Assembly: GCF_009467825.1 (NCBI RefSeq)
Contig: NZ_WIOK01000006.1
Span: 62,001 to 126,000 of the forward strand
Origin: Cyclobacterium xiamenense
GTDB lineage: Bacteria > Bacteroidota > Bacteroidia > Cytophagales > Cyclobacteriaceae
DNA length: 64,000 bases
Direction of reading: 5' to 3'
Under the pieces are notes generated by a model. The model saw only the letters and a list, made by a program, of their open reading frames with translations. It was not told the DNA's origin and ran no database searches. This document shows positions 8,938 to 18,322 of this stretch, in pieces. The first letter of the stretch is position 1; every line of letters begins with the position of its first letter. Position numbers and translations under genes: made by a program.

Positions 8938-11577
8938 TTATTGATAAACCTCATGGTTTGGATTCCCTCCCGATACCAGGTAGGCCATCAGATCCTTTAA
9001 TTCCTCTTCGTTCAGGCGATTGACCAAGCCTGGCATCATTACCGATACCTCGGATTCCTTGATACTCGTCACCTGCTCCTTGGGCACCTCTTTGATCACA
9101 TCCGGAGCAAAGGGGTTTTGGGAAACGTAGTAGTTTTCGTCATCTTCCCGAATCAGCCTCCCCACGACCGAGGATTTATCACCCATCACAAATACGGTAG
9201 CCGCATATTGATCAGAAATCACAGCGCTGGGATCAAGCGTGGCTTCGAGAATGTCTTTCGGCGCAAAGCGAGTACCCAATTGGGTCAAATCCGGTCCTAC
9301 CGCTCCACCTTCACCTCCGATGGCATGGCAAGAGCTACAGAGCGCAGCCCCGTACATCGCTTTTCCCTTCTCCAAATCCCGGTTTTCAAGATTTTCCACT
9401 AAAGGAGCTGCTTCGGCAACCGTCCATCGTCTTCCAGGACCCTCGGGCTGAACCTCCGACACAACGATGTCGTTCCCGGAGCCGGTCAGCATTTTGCCTC
9501 CCGAAAGCTCGTCGTAATACGCAAATTTGGATTCAGGGACGGTGCTCAACGCCATTTTTCTAGCCCGATCGATAAAGCCAACATAACTTCTTCCTCCCTT
9601 GTATTGAAAGGCATTGTGCGTCCAGTTGAAATACTTTTCGTAGGATTCCTCATCCCATCCGGCCTTCGCGCCGCCAAGCACCGTCGCATAGTACGTTTGC
9701 TGTGCCGGTGGTACGTTCGCCAGCATGTTGGCGATGTCCAATCCGTATTGGGGATTTCGCATGATCAGATCAGACGAGGCAGTTAAGGTCTTCTGAAAAT
9801 TTGGATCGTCTTCGGCAGTTTCAAGTAAGCCAAGGAGCTCAGGTACCGCAGAAGGTGCCTCCAGGGCCACCAGTACCTTGGCAAGCACGCGGTTTAAGCG
9901 ATTGCTTTCTGCAGGGAAGTGGGTGTCCAGGTAACTGATCAACTGGCTCCTTACTGCACCAGACGGGTTTCCATGACGGGCAATCACTACTTCGATCGCC
10001 CGGGAAAGGTTCATTCGGTCTTCTTCATTCAAACTTCCGTAGTCGATTCCCATCAAGGCTTGCAACATGGCGTTTCGTTGCGTAGCACTGCCGTGCCTTG
10101 CCAGCGCAATCATGGCCTGAGTCAAGGTCCTTGGATCGGTCTCGCTTAGTGCTTTGCTTTGCCATTCGGCCAGCGGCTGCTGTTCCACCGCGATGCGTGC
10201 GGCGTATTGAACGAAGCGATCTTCGTGCTTCAAATACGGCCAGGCAAAGTCAACGGCCCCTGCCTGCGGACCGGAATGATAGGCTTCCAGGCTTCTTCGG
10301 ATTCTGTGCGCCTCCGGCAAATCTGCTTCGGTCAATCCACCATCGACGTCGTCACTCAAATCTCCGGTATAATGCACCCGGTACAGATCTGATTGCAACC
10401 TCCTTCCGCCGGTCATGAAATACAACGCACCATCCGGACCGATCACCCCATCCGTAAGTGGTAGCGGCGATCCTGAAATAAATTCCTCACCGATGGCAGT
10501 ATAGGATCCGCCTTCGGGCCTGAGGTTGATTTTATACATGATGCCAAAACTCCAGTCAAAGGCATACAAGGCATGCCGGTACTCGGAGGGAAATTTCGCA
10601 TTGGTTCCGTAGAATACGTTGGTTGGTGACCCCTGACCAATGTTCAGCACGGCAGGCAAATTATCGGTGTAGTCCGGCGACCATTTTTTATTTCCCGTTC
10701 TCCAGCCGTACTCGCTACCGCTGGTAACATGGTTGATTCGGGTAGGTCGGTACCAGGGCATGCCAAAATCCCATTCCATATCGGAATCGTAGGTAAACAA
10801 ATCCCCCACTTCGTTGAATGCGATGTCAAAGGGATTTCGGTACCCCACACTGATCAATTCCCATCGCTTTCCCTCGGGATCAATTTTGGCTACCCATCCT
10901 CCTGGCGCGCCTCTGCTGTTGGCGTGCCCTCTGGGATCTTTGATTTCAGGGATCAGATTATCGTCCTCCCAAACTCTGGGAATCCGGTAGTGGTCCATCT
11001 CCGGTACATCGATGTGGTTTCCAACCACGATATAAATGGACGTTCCATCGGGAGACACCACCATGCTATGCGGACCGTGCTCTCCCGGACTACCGGTAAA
11101 TTCACGGAGCGTATTAATGGTTTCAAATTGATCGTCTCCATCGGTATCCTGTAGCCGGTAAATCCCTGTGCTCTTGTCAAAATCATCGTTTGCGCGGTGA
11201 TTGACCATGACGTACAAGCTATTAAAGGCATATAAGAGCGCCTGGGCATAGCCCATTCCAATCTTATCGTCTCCGTTTTCTCCTACAATCAGTTTCTCCA
11301 CCTTGGGTGTCAACGAATCGGCACCAATGGCTGGAACCTCCAGCCGGTAAATCGCACCGTACTGATCCACCGTCAATAGCCTGCCCTTGTCGTCAAAGGT
11401 CATGCCTACCCAGGAGCCCTGCTCGTTTTCACCGGGGCTATACAGGTGTTCCGCTTCGAAGCCAGAAGGTAATTTCAACTTGGCAACCTTCGGGTCCACC
11501 TCTTTTTGTTCTCCACCGCCTTCGCCGCATGCGCCCACAATCAGGAGCATCAATACAGCCATCAGCCAGTTTTTCAT
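8938..11577 (-). CDS. PVC-type membrane-bound dehydrogenase with HEAT-like region and C-terminal cytochrome c
   Basis: An 879-residue lipoprotein. The start at 11577 is preferred because it gives a lipoprotein signal with Cys in MLLIVGACGEGG; the upstream ATGs only add a polar extension. Residues about 40-430 form a glucose/sorbosone dehydrogenase-like beta-propeller (GSWVGMTFDDKGRLL, SPGEHGPHSMVVSPDG, DGVIGPDGALYFMTGG). A helical repeat region follows at about 450-650. The C-terminal cytochrome c domain has the haem motif CSSCH and a distal Met in VSVMMPGLVNRLNEEE. Such proteins oxidise sugars in the periplasm and pass electrons to the haem. It is the first of the enzymes after the SusCD genes. 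Confidence 0.85.
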   Translation of the reverse strand: MKNWLMAVLMLLIVGACGEGGGEQKEVDPKVAKLKLPSGFEAEHLYSPGENEQGSWVGMTFDDKGRLLTVDQYGAIYRLEVPAIGADSLTPKVEKLIVGENGDDKIGMGYAQALLYAFNSLYVMVNHRANDDFDKSTGIYRLQDTDGDDQFETINTLREFTGSPGEHGPHSMVVSPDGTSIYIVVGNHIDVPEMDHYRIPRVWEDDNLIPEIKDPRGHANSRGAPGGWVAKIDPEGKRWELISVGYRNPFDIAFNEVGDLFTYDSDMEWDFGMPWYRPTRINHVTSGSEYGWRTGNKKWSPDYTDNLPAVLNIGQGSPTNVFYGTNAKFPSEYRHALYAFDWSFGIMYKINLRPEGGSYTAIGEEFISGSPLPLTDGVIGPDGALYFMTGGRRLQSDLYRVHYTGDLSDDVDGGLTEADLPEAHRIRRSLEAYHSGPQAGAVDFAWPYLKHEDRFVQYAARIAVEQQPLAEWQSKALSETDPRTLTQAMIALARHGSATQRNAMLQALMGIDYGSLNEEDRMNLSRAIEVVIARHGNPSGAVRSQLISYLDTHFPAESNRLNRVLAKVLVALEAPSAVPELLGLLETAEDDPNFQKTLTASSDLIMRNPQYGLDIANMLANVPPAQQTYYATVLGGAKAGWDEESYEKYFNWTHNAFQYKGGRSYVGFIDRARKMALSTVPESKFAYYDELSGGKMLTGSGNDIVVSEVQPEGPGRRWTVAEAAPLVENLENRDLEKGKAMYGAALCSSCHAIGGEGGAVGPDLTQLGTRFAPKDILEATLDPSAVISDQYAATVFVMGDKSSVVGRLIREDDENYYVSQNPFAPDVIKEVPKEQVTSIKESEVSVMMPGLVNRLNEEELKDLMAYLVSGGNPNHEVYQ

Positions 11578-11724
11578 TGAGTTGTTGGTATACATATCGT
11601 TATCATTAATTGGCAATCTGTCCTAAGCAAACGCATCGCCCGGGAACCGTCTTTAAAATTAACCCAAATCCATTGCTTATTAAAGCCAGTAACGTCGAAA
11701 TTACGCCTTTGGTCATATTTAACC

Positions 11725-11759
11725 AAAAAACAGCGGAAAGCGCATGGGCTTTCCGCTGT
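11725..11759 (-). terminator. Rho-independent terminator after the second susD
   Basis: A 12-bp stem (cagcggaaagcg/c type, 11731-11759) with a 5-nt loop is followed on the minus strand by TTTTTT. It separates the second susCD pair from the dehydrogenase gene, so the enzymes below probably have their own promoter or depend on read-through. Confidence 0.85.
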
Positions 11760-11802
11760 AGTCCTCAGGCTGGGCTAATTTATTTCCTGCCGCACGCATC
11801 CA

Positions 11803-13308
11803 TTAGAAGTGAGGCGTAATCTCCGCTTCAGCGGCTGGAAGGGCGTAGTATTTGGTAATATTGGTAAAGGCATTGGATCGGAAGGTAGCTCCGGCTGGAT
11901 AGTAATAATCCAGCGGGTTTGCCAGCGCTCGTGCGCCAAAATCTCCAATGATCTCCTGTACCCGATCCGCCCGGGTAATGTCAAACCAGCGCTTGTTTTC
12001 AAAGGCTAGTTCCACTCTTCTTTCCTTAAAGATGGCTTCCCGCATATCGGTCTGTCCGGAGGCGGTGCTGTTTGCCAACCCGGCACGGTTCCGTACCTGA
12101 TTCAGGTAACCCGCCGCCTCTTCGGTCTTGCCCTGCTCGTTGAGCGCTTCGGCGAGAAACAACAATACCTCGGCATACCGGTAAATGGGCCAGTTTATGC
12201 CGTGGTTCCCATGCAATTCATGGTGTTTGGCGTATTTCTTTATATACGGGTACACTTTATCTTCCCGGTCGCTACCGGAAATTTCCACGTAAGCAATGGA
12301 GGCATCCTTTCGCAGATCGCCATCTTCATAGGCTGCGATGATATCCGGCGTAGGAATGTTATTACCTTCACCATCCAACGGCTGCGGATTAGACGTACCC
12401 GTAATGGGCTGCAACTCCTGCAAAGAAATCGGCCGCGGCATAAAGCTGTACAAGAAACTACTGTTGAGCCCTTCGGGACCTTCCAGAAATTGAATTTCAA
12501 ACAAGGATTCGGCATTGTTTTTATTGCCTACACTTTCAGAAAATACATCCTCGTAGTTGTCGATCAAGGAGTACTCCCCACTACTGATGATGGCTTTTAG
12601 CAGGGTCTCTGCTTCTGCCCAACGCTTCTGGGTGATAAATACGTCGGCCAATAGCATCTGGGCAGCGCCCTTGGATGCCCGGCCCACTCCCTGCTGGGAG
12701 CGTACAGGCAATAGATTAACAGCAGCCTGTATGTCACTGATTAACTGTGCGTAAATCTCTGATTCCGGTGTCAACGGCAAGGCTGCCTCTTCCCGGGTAG
12801 TCACCGGCGTCAGGTGAAGCGGAACACTCCCGAAATACCGGGCCAACTCGTAATACGCGTATCCACGGAGGAAAAGCGCCTGACCCTTCAGGTTGTCTTT
12901 CGAAGCCTGATTGAACTCGATTTCATCGATTTGCGTAAGAATCTGATTCGCCCGAGCAATGATCAGGTAATCCTGCCGGTATTGGTTCAACACGTGTGTG
13001 TTGGTCGTAATTCCCTGATCCTCAGGCAGCGCATGGTCGGAGAGGTCCTCTTGCTGCTCGGTCGCACCAAAGTTGATGTTTCGCGCATAGATGGTATTGT
13101 CCGAACGCATCTCGCACAACAACCAGGAGCGGCTGTTTGCAATGCTTCGTAGCGGTGCGTAGGTTGCATTTACCGCTTGTTCAAAATCAGTTTCTGTCTT
13201 GTAAAACGTGGCAGAACTCAGGGCGGTTTCCGGGGCGATGGTCAAGAACTCTTCGCAACTTGACATCGTCATTCCCAGTAGCGCTATAAAGATTGATATT
13301 TTTTTCAT
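11803..13308 (-). CDS. RagB/SusD family nutrient-binding outer-membrane lipoprotein (pair 2)
   Basis: A 501-residue SusD homologue. The N-terminus MKKISIFIALLGMTMSSCEEF has the lipobox Cys at residue 18, then the typical TIAPETALSSATFYKTETDFEQAVNATY. TPR-like helices follow (GQALFLRGYAYYELARYFGSVPL, KGAAQMLLADVFITQKRWAEAE) and the SusD C-terminal domain ends with the conserved AIFKERRVELAFENKRWFDITR. It caps its partner SusC as a surface lid for oligosaccharide uptake. It lies 29 bp after its SusC partner on the same strand. Confidence 0.95.
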   Translation of the reverse strand: MKKISIFIALLGMTMSSCEEFLTIAPETALSSATFYKTETDFEQAVNATYAPLRSIANSRSWLLCEMRSDNTIYARNINFGATEQQEDLSDHALPEDQGITTNTHVLNQYRQDYLIIARANQILTQIDEIEFNQASKDNLKGQALFLRGYAYYELARYFGSVPLHLTPVTTREEAALPLTPESEIYAQLISDIQAAVNLLPVRSQQGVGRASKGAAQMLLADVFITQKRWAEAETLLKAIISSGEYSLIDNYEDVFSESVGNKNNAESLFEIQFLEGPEGLNSSFLYSFMPRPISLQELQPITGTSNPQPLDGEGNNIPTPDIIAAYEDGDLRKDASIAYVEISGSDREDKVYPYIKKYAKHHELHGNHGINWPIYRYAEVLLFLAEALNEQGKTEEAAGYLNQVRNRAGLANSTASGQTDMREAIFKERRVELAFENKRWFDITRADRVQEIIGDFGARALANPLDYYYPAGATFRSNAFTNITKYYALPAAEAEITPHF

Positions 13309-13337
13309 TTTTCAGTCAATTTTGGATGAAAGGGACT

Positions 13338-16300
13338 TTAGAACGTAAAGTTAGCTCCGACGGTAAAGGTACGTGGAACCGGGTAGCCGGTCAGGTCGAT
13401 ACCAGGGCTTAGATTACCACCGTCTCCCTGACCGTTGTTCTGCTGGCTAACCTCCGGATTGGGTCCTCCCCAATACGGGGTAAAAATATACACGTTCTGC
13501 ACGGAGGCATAGAACCTGGCCGACTTGACCACATTCGCAATGGTTCCAGCATTGTACCCCAGGGTAATGTTTTTGATGGAAAAGAAGGAGGCATCCCAAA
13601 CAAAGTTGCTGTTTGGCCAGTCTCTTTCGATACCGGTCACGTTTCCACCTCCTACGGTAGTTCCGAAAATTCCCTCTCCCGGATCTTCAGGGGAACGGAA
13701 CCGATCGGTTGCTTTGGCCACCATGTTAAACACACCGTCCAGGTTGGCTGTACTAAACAAGTGCCGCATGTACAACTGATTTCCGTGCGATCCGGAAGTG
13801 ATGATGTTCATGTCCCACTTTCCGTACTTAAAGTTGTTGGTGATGCCGTAGGTGAAATCCGGGAAGGGATTTCCAATAATCGTACGGTCGTCGTTGTCTC
13901 CACCTCTCGTAATGATCCCATCACCGTTGATATCTTGCAACTTAATGGACCCTACCGTGGACCGTCCGGGTACCTGAGGGGAACTGTTCAGGTCTTCCTC
14001 GTTCATGTAGTTTCCTAGTTTTACCAATCCATAGAATTGCCCGAAAGGCTGCCCTACCTGCGTGATGTGGACATTACCGTATACACGGTCAATGCCTTCA
14101 GCGAGCTCTTCTACCCGGTTACGGTTAAAAGAAATGTTGGCATTGGTGGTCCAAACCAGCCTTCCCTGGGTATTTCGGCTGGTGATGGCAAATTCATGCC
14201 CCCAGAATTTGATTTCTCCGATGTTATCGGTAATGCTACCAAAACCGGCTTCTTGAGGTATCTGTACGTTGTAGAGCAGGTTGGTGGTGTTTTTGGTGTA
14301 GAAATCGTACACAAACTGAATGCGATCGTCAAACAAGCCCAGGTCCAATCCGATATCAAACTGATGGGTGGTTTCCCATCCCAGGAACGGGTTTTGGAGG
14401 GAGGTAACTGCCGCTCCAGGTACCACAGTATTATTAAAAACGTGGTTTACGGTATTGTTTACCAGCGCATACTGCGTGTAGTTACCAATGTTATTGTTAC
14501 CGGTCACACCGTAGCTACCACGTAGTTTCATAAAGGAAACTTTGTCACTGGTGCTAAGGAATCCTTCGTCAGACATCACCCATCCTGCGGAAACGGAAGG
14601 GAATACCCCCCATCGGTTCTCCGAACCGAATCGGGAAGATCCGTCGGCGCGGATGGATCCGGTCAACAGGTACTTGCCCTTGTAGTTGTAGGTCAAGCGG
14701 CTCAGGAATGAGGTCAACGCCCACTCCTGCACGTCGGAGATGGTTCCTCCTCTGCTAATGTTTAGCGCTCCCTGAACGGTTGGAAGACGATCATCGGCGT
14801 AGGTATCTCCTACCACCTGGGTACGATCCAGTCGGAAGTACTGGTTGGTAAATCCACCCAGCAACTGGAAGTTATGGTCATTGATCGACTTGGTATAGGT
14901 TACCGTGTTTTCGTTCAACCAGCTAAATATTTCCCGGTTATCCCGGGTAGAGCGTGCTACCGTTGGGATTGCCTGGTTCATCCCCGGCGTGGCCGTAGAA
15001 GGATTGAAGTAAAAATACTTGCTATTTCTGATCTCTGCATTGATGGTCGATTTGATCTCCAAGCCTTCGATCGGCTGGTACTGTACGTAGGCATTGGAAA
15101 GTAAATTCGTCTGCTTGGTCTCGTTGGTAATCTCCAAAGCAGACCGTACGTAATTTGGATAGGCAAAGATATTTCCCGTTTCACTGGGAAATCGGTTAAA
15201 AAACGTCAACTCACCGTTGTCGTCATAGATGGGCATGTTCGGCCAGGTATGCAGGGCGTTAAACAATATACCCGTTCCTCTGGATCCATCGGTTCTGGGA
15301 ATGTTGTCACGAATGTAGGTGGGTGCAAGATTGAAGCCTACGGTTAACTTATCCGATGCCTTGTAGTCGGAATTGATTCGCAAGGAAAAACGTTCGTAGT
15401 CGGTGTTCAATACCACGCCTTCCTGATCGAAGTAACCCGCCACAACCGACGTCCGCATCTTTTCGGTGTTGTTATTGATGGTCAGGTTGTAATTGGAAAT
15501 AGGAGCTGTCTGAAGCAAGGCATCGTACCAGTCCTGAGTTTGACCTTCGTATTGAGAGGGGTTCTGGAACATGGCGGGTACCGGACGTCCGGCATCTTCG
15601 AAGTATTCCTTCTTAAACTGTGCAAATTCCACCGCATCCATCATTTCCAGGCGGTTGTAATGGGGCACATTTTGCAGACCCCGGTACACGTTCAATGACA
15701 CCGTGGACTGTCCGGCCTTTCCTCTTTTGGTGGTGATCAGTACCACACCGTTAGCCGCCCGGGATCCATAAAGGGAGGTAGAGGCAGCGTCTTTCAGAAT
15801 GGTGATGTCCTGAATCTCGTCCGGATTAAGACTGGAGATGTCTCCGGTGATCGGAAACCCATCCACTACGTACAAAGGTTCACTACCCGCAGATACGGAT
15901 AACTGTCCCCGGATACGTACGTTCATTCCCCGACCAGGCTGTCCGGTAGTTTGGTTGATTTGCACCCCAGCCAACTGACCCTGCAGTTTCTGCGCCATTA
16001 AGGGAACCGGGATGTCCAGCAGGTCGTCTCCTTGTACGGTCTGAACCGCCCCGGTGATCTCTTTCTTCAACTGGCTACCATACCCCACGACGACCACTTC
16101 GGTGAGGTCGCTCATGGAAGAGGCCAGCACGATTTCATACTCGGTTTGTCCGCCCTGTACGGGTATTTCCCGGGTAGCGTATCCGATGTAGCTGACCGAC
16201 AACACTTCTCCGGCAGCCGCTTCTACCTGAAAGCGCCCGTCCAGGTCGGTGACCGTCCCTCGGGTGGTCCCCTTTACCAAAACGGATACGCCCGGCAGCG

Positions 16301-16433
16301 TTTCATTGTCTCCCTCTGAGCGAACCACGCCAGAGACCGTGCTCTGTGCGTAGGAAACAAATGTCAATAGCATGGCCGCGAGTAAGGTGATCAAGCGCCT
16401 GCTATCCAAAATTGGGTAACAATTTTTTTTCAT
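13338..16433 (-). CDS. SusC/RagA family TonB-linked outer-membrane transporter (pair 2)
   Basis: A 1031-residue TonB-dependent transporter. A signal peptide covers residues 1 to about 29 (ends SYAQS). A carboxypeptidase-regulatory-like beta domain spans about 30-110 (GVSVLVKGTTRGTVTDLDG). The SusC signature SDLTEVVVVGYGSQ introduces the plug (MNVRIRGQLSVSAGSEPLYVVDGFP), followed by the large barrel that ends in an aromatic residue (VGANFTF), as outer-membrane barrels do. It is about 42 codons into the family normal range. It shares the KGTTRGTVT and VVVGYGSQ blocks closely with the neighbouring SusC, which suggests an old duplication. Confidence 0.95.
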   Translation of the reverse strand: MKKNCYPILDSRRLITLLAAMLLTFVSYAQSTVSGVVRSEGDNETLPGVSVLVKGTTRGTVTDLDGRFQVEAAAGEVLSVSYIGYATREIPVQGGQTEYEIVLASSMSDLTEVVVVGYGSQLKKEITGAVQTVQGDDLLDIPVPLMAQKLQGQLAGVQINQTTGQPGRGMNVRIRGQLSVSAGSEPLYVVDGFPITGDISSLNPDEIQDITILKDAASTSLYGSRAANGVVLITTKRGKAGQSTVSLNVYRGLQNVPHYNRLEMMDAVEFAQFKKEYFEDAGRPVPAMFQNPSQYEGQTQDWYDALLQTAPISNYNLTINNNTEKMRTSVVAGYFDQEGVVLNTDYERFSLRINSDYKASDKLTVGFNLAPTYIRDNIPRTDGSRGTGILFNALHTWPNMPIYDDNGELTFFNRFPSETGNIFAYPNYVRSALEITNETKQTNLLSNAYVQYQPIEGLEIKSTINAEIRNSKYFYFNPSTATPGMNQAIPTVARSTRDNREIFSWLNENTVTYTKSINDHNFQLLGGFTNQYFRLDRTQVVGDTYADDRLPTVQGALNISRGGTISDVQEWALTSFLSRLTYNYKGKYLLTGSIRADGSSRFGSENRWGVFPSVSAGWVMSDEGFLSTSDKVSFMKLRGSYGVTGNNNIGNYTQYALVNNTVNHVFNNTVVPGAAVTSLQNPFLGWETTHQFDIGLDLGLFDDRIQFVYDFYTKNTTNLLYNVQIPQEAGFGSITDNIGEIKFWGHEFAITSRNTQGRLVWTTNANISFNRNRVEELAEGIDRVYGNVHITQVGQPFGQFYGLVKLGNYMNEEDLNSSPQVPGRSTVGSIKLQDINGDGIITRGGDNDDRTIIGNPFPDFTYGITNNFKYGKWDMNIITSGSHGNQLYMRHLFSTANLDGVFNMVAKATDRFRSPEDPGEGIFGTTVGGGNVTGIERDWPNSNFVWDASFFSIKNITLGYNAGTIANVVKSARFYASVQNVYIFTPYWGGPNPEVSQQNNGQGDGGNLSPGIDLTGYPVPRTFTVGANFTF

Positions 16434-16523
16434 AATAAAATAGGTTATTTGAATGGATTTTTTTGAAATATCGCGGCAGTATCCGCGAATATTTTCCTAA
16501 ATAAAAAAGATATTTTCGCAAGA

Positions 16524-16535
16524 ACTATCCTGCAC
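16524..16535 (-). promoter_or_regulatory. Candidate operator upstream of susC pair 2
   Basis: The minus strand reads GTGCAGGATAGT 91 bp upstream of the susC start. The core CAGGATAGT is shared with the sites at 8002 and 21461. The 361-bp gene-free stretch 16434-16794 otherwise holds only the terminator at 16719-16769. Confidence 0.45.
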
Positions 16536-16718
16536 TGTGCTGAAAACATTTTCATTCACATCGTAAAACCTCATAAACTCACTTTCTGTAACTCGTTGAA
16601 AACGAGCCATATCTGATTGTATGTTCTGTTTGACTGTAGTAAGCGACGCTTTTTACGAGCAAAACCTTGAGAATCGCACATTTCATAAAATTATCTACTG
16701 ACCCGGAAAGCCGTTAAC

Positions 16719-16769
16719 CAAAAAAAAATCCCCCGGAACTTCCGACAGCTTGCCTGAATTTCCAGGGGA
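16719..16769 (-). terminator. Probable Rho-independent terminator after the first susD
   Basis: On the minus strand, a stem of about ten pairs (tcccctggaa with ttccggggga, allowing one mismatch) encloses a long loop and is followed by eight or more T. The long loop makes it weaker than the other terminators here. Confidence 0.55.
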
Positions 16770-16794
16770 AAATTTTACCAAAGGGAACCTTTTT

Positions 16795-18303
16795 TTAGTA
16801 TCCGGGATTTTGCCTCAATGCCGAATTGATGCGTATTTGGTCCTGCGGAATCGGAAACAGTATCTCGTGCGCTTCAAAGATAAAATCTCCGTTAGAAAAT
16901 GGGATTCCTTCTCTGGAGGTCGTGGGATCTGCTCGCTCGCGCAAACCATAATCATTCAGAAAACTGACCAATTCCTGTGTACCCATCGTACGTTTCAAAT
17001 CAAACCAGCGGTGATTCTCAAAGGCCAATTCGATTCGTCGTTCTTTGAGTACGGCTTCCCGAAATGCTTCCTGGCCCAGGCCACTGAGCGGTTCCAATCC
17101 TGCCCGGTCGCGAACCTGATTCAGGTAACCGTAGGCCAGCCCAGTGGGGCCGTCTTGCTCGTTTATCGCCTCTGCCAGCATGAGCAAAACGTCTGCATAG
17201 CGGATGACGGGCCAATTATCGTTCGTTACACCCCGAATGGAATGGGGGTGATTGAATTTGTTGATAAATGGAACGCCTACGTACGTTCCGTCGAGGTTGG
17301 TGTATCCCTCCTGGAGCGAAACCTCCTTTCGCAAGTCCCCTTCTTCGTAGGCAGCAATGATGTCCTTACTTGGGGTATTCCAGCCGCCGCCTTCCTGTCC
17401 GGGAAAGTCGATCACCGCACCAAAGGATTCCCGAGGAGCAAAGGTGTAGATGAAGTTACTGTTCACGCCAAATTGATTGTCTCCCTGGTACTGAATGTCC
17501 CAGACAGATTCCTGGTGATTTTTGTTTTGGGGATCAAATACGTCCGCATAGTCCGTCAGCAGATCGTAACCGAGCGACGTTACCTGATTCAACGCGTCTA
17601 TGGCTGGCCCGTAATCCCCACGAGTCAGGTGTACCTTTCCTAGCAAACTTAAAGCGGCGCCTTTGGTCACCCGTCCCACGTCATCCGAATCGTAGCTGAC
17701 CGGCAGTGCGTTCACCGCCGCGTTCAGGTCCGACAGGATTTGTTGGTAAACGGTTTCCACCGGTTGCCGTTCGTATTCGAAGGCTTCCGCAGGAGCGGCC
17801 ACCGGTTCGGTAATGACGATTACATCTCCAAAATGTTGAACCAGATGAAAATACAAATACGCCCGAATAAACTTTAGCTCGCCCTCGGACCGGGTTTTAA
17901 TGGCCTCACTTGCCACCGATTCGGGCAATTTTTGAAGGGTGGTGTTCACGTTGACCATCACCCCGTAGGTACTGTTGTATAAGTTGGTGATGTTGGGCGT
18001 AGCGGGATTGTACTGCCAAAACTCCAAAGCCTCCAGGGCCGGCCCCTGTCCACGGTTTCCCGGGTTAAAGTGCAGGGTGGTATTGTCCGAAATAAACTCG
18101 GTGTATTGCCATTGGCTCAGGTGAAGCGGACGCAACTGTCCGTAAACCCCATTCACGGCTTGAATCACCTGGTTTTCGGTCTGGTAGAAATTATCCGCTA
18201 CCAGCACCGTGGGATCGGTCTTGTTTAGAAACTCTTCGTCGCAGGCCGTAAAAGCCAGCAAGGATCCCAAACAAACTAATTTTATATGCATGTATTTTTT
18301 CAT
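16795..18303 (-). CDS. RagB/SusD family nutrient-binding outer-membrane lipoprotein (pair 1)
   Basis: A 502-residue SusD homologue. The lipoprotein signal ends at LLAFTACDEEF with Cys near residue 21, followed by NKTDPTVLVADNFYQTENQVIQ. TPR-like helices (RSEGELKFIRAYLYFHLVQHFGDV, KGAALSLLGKVHLTRGDYGPA) and the closing AVLKERRIELAFENHRWFDLKR mark the family. It follows its SusC partner by 19 bp. It is similar in length and layout to the second SusD at 11803 but clearly different in sequence, so the two pairs may take different chains of the same glycan. Confidence 0.95.
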   Translation of the reverse strand: MKKYMHIKLVCLGSLLAFTACDEEFLNKTDPTVLVADNFYQTENQVIQAVNGVYGQLRPLHLSQWQYTEFISDNTTLHFNPGNRGQGPALEALEFWQYNPATPNITNLYNSTYGVMVNVNTTLQKLPESVASEAIKTRSEGELKFIRAYLYFHLVQHFGDVIVITEPVAAPAEAFEYERQPVETVYQQILSDLNAAVNALPVSYDSDDVGRVTKGAALSLLGKVHLTRGDYGPAIDALNQVTSLGYDLLTDYADVFDPQNKNHQESVWDIQYQGDNQFGVNSNFIYTFAPRESFGAVIDFPGQEGGGWNTPSKDIIAAYEEGDLRKEVSLQEGYTNLDGTYVGVPFINKFNHPHSIRGVTNDNWPVIRYADVLLMLAEAINEQDGPTGLAYGYLNQVRDRAGLEPLSGLGQEAFREAVLKERRIELAFENHRWFDLKRTMGTQELVSFLNDYGLRERADPTTSREGIPFSNGDFIFEAHEILFPIPQDQIRINSALRQNPGY

Positions 18304-18322
18304 TGCTTCGGTAGTTTAAGGA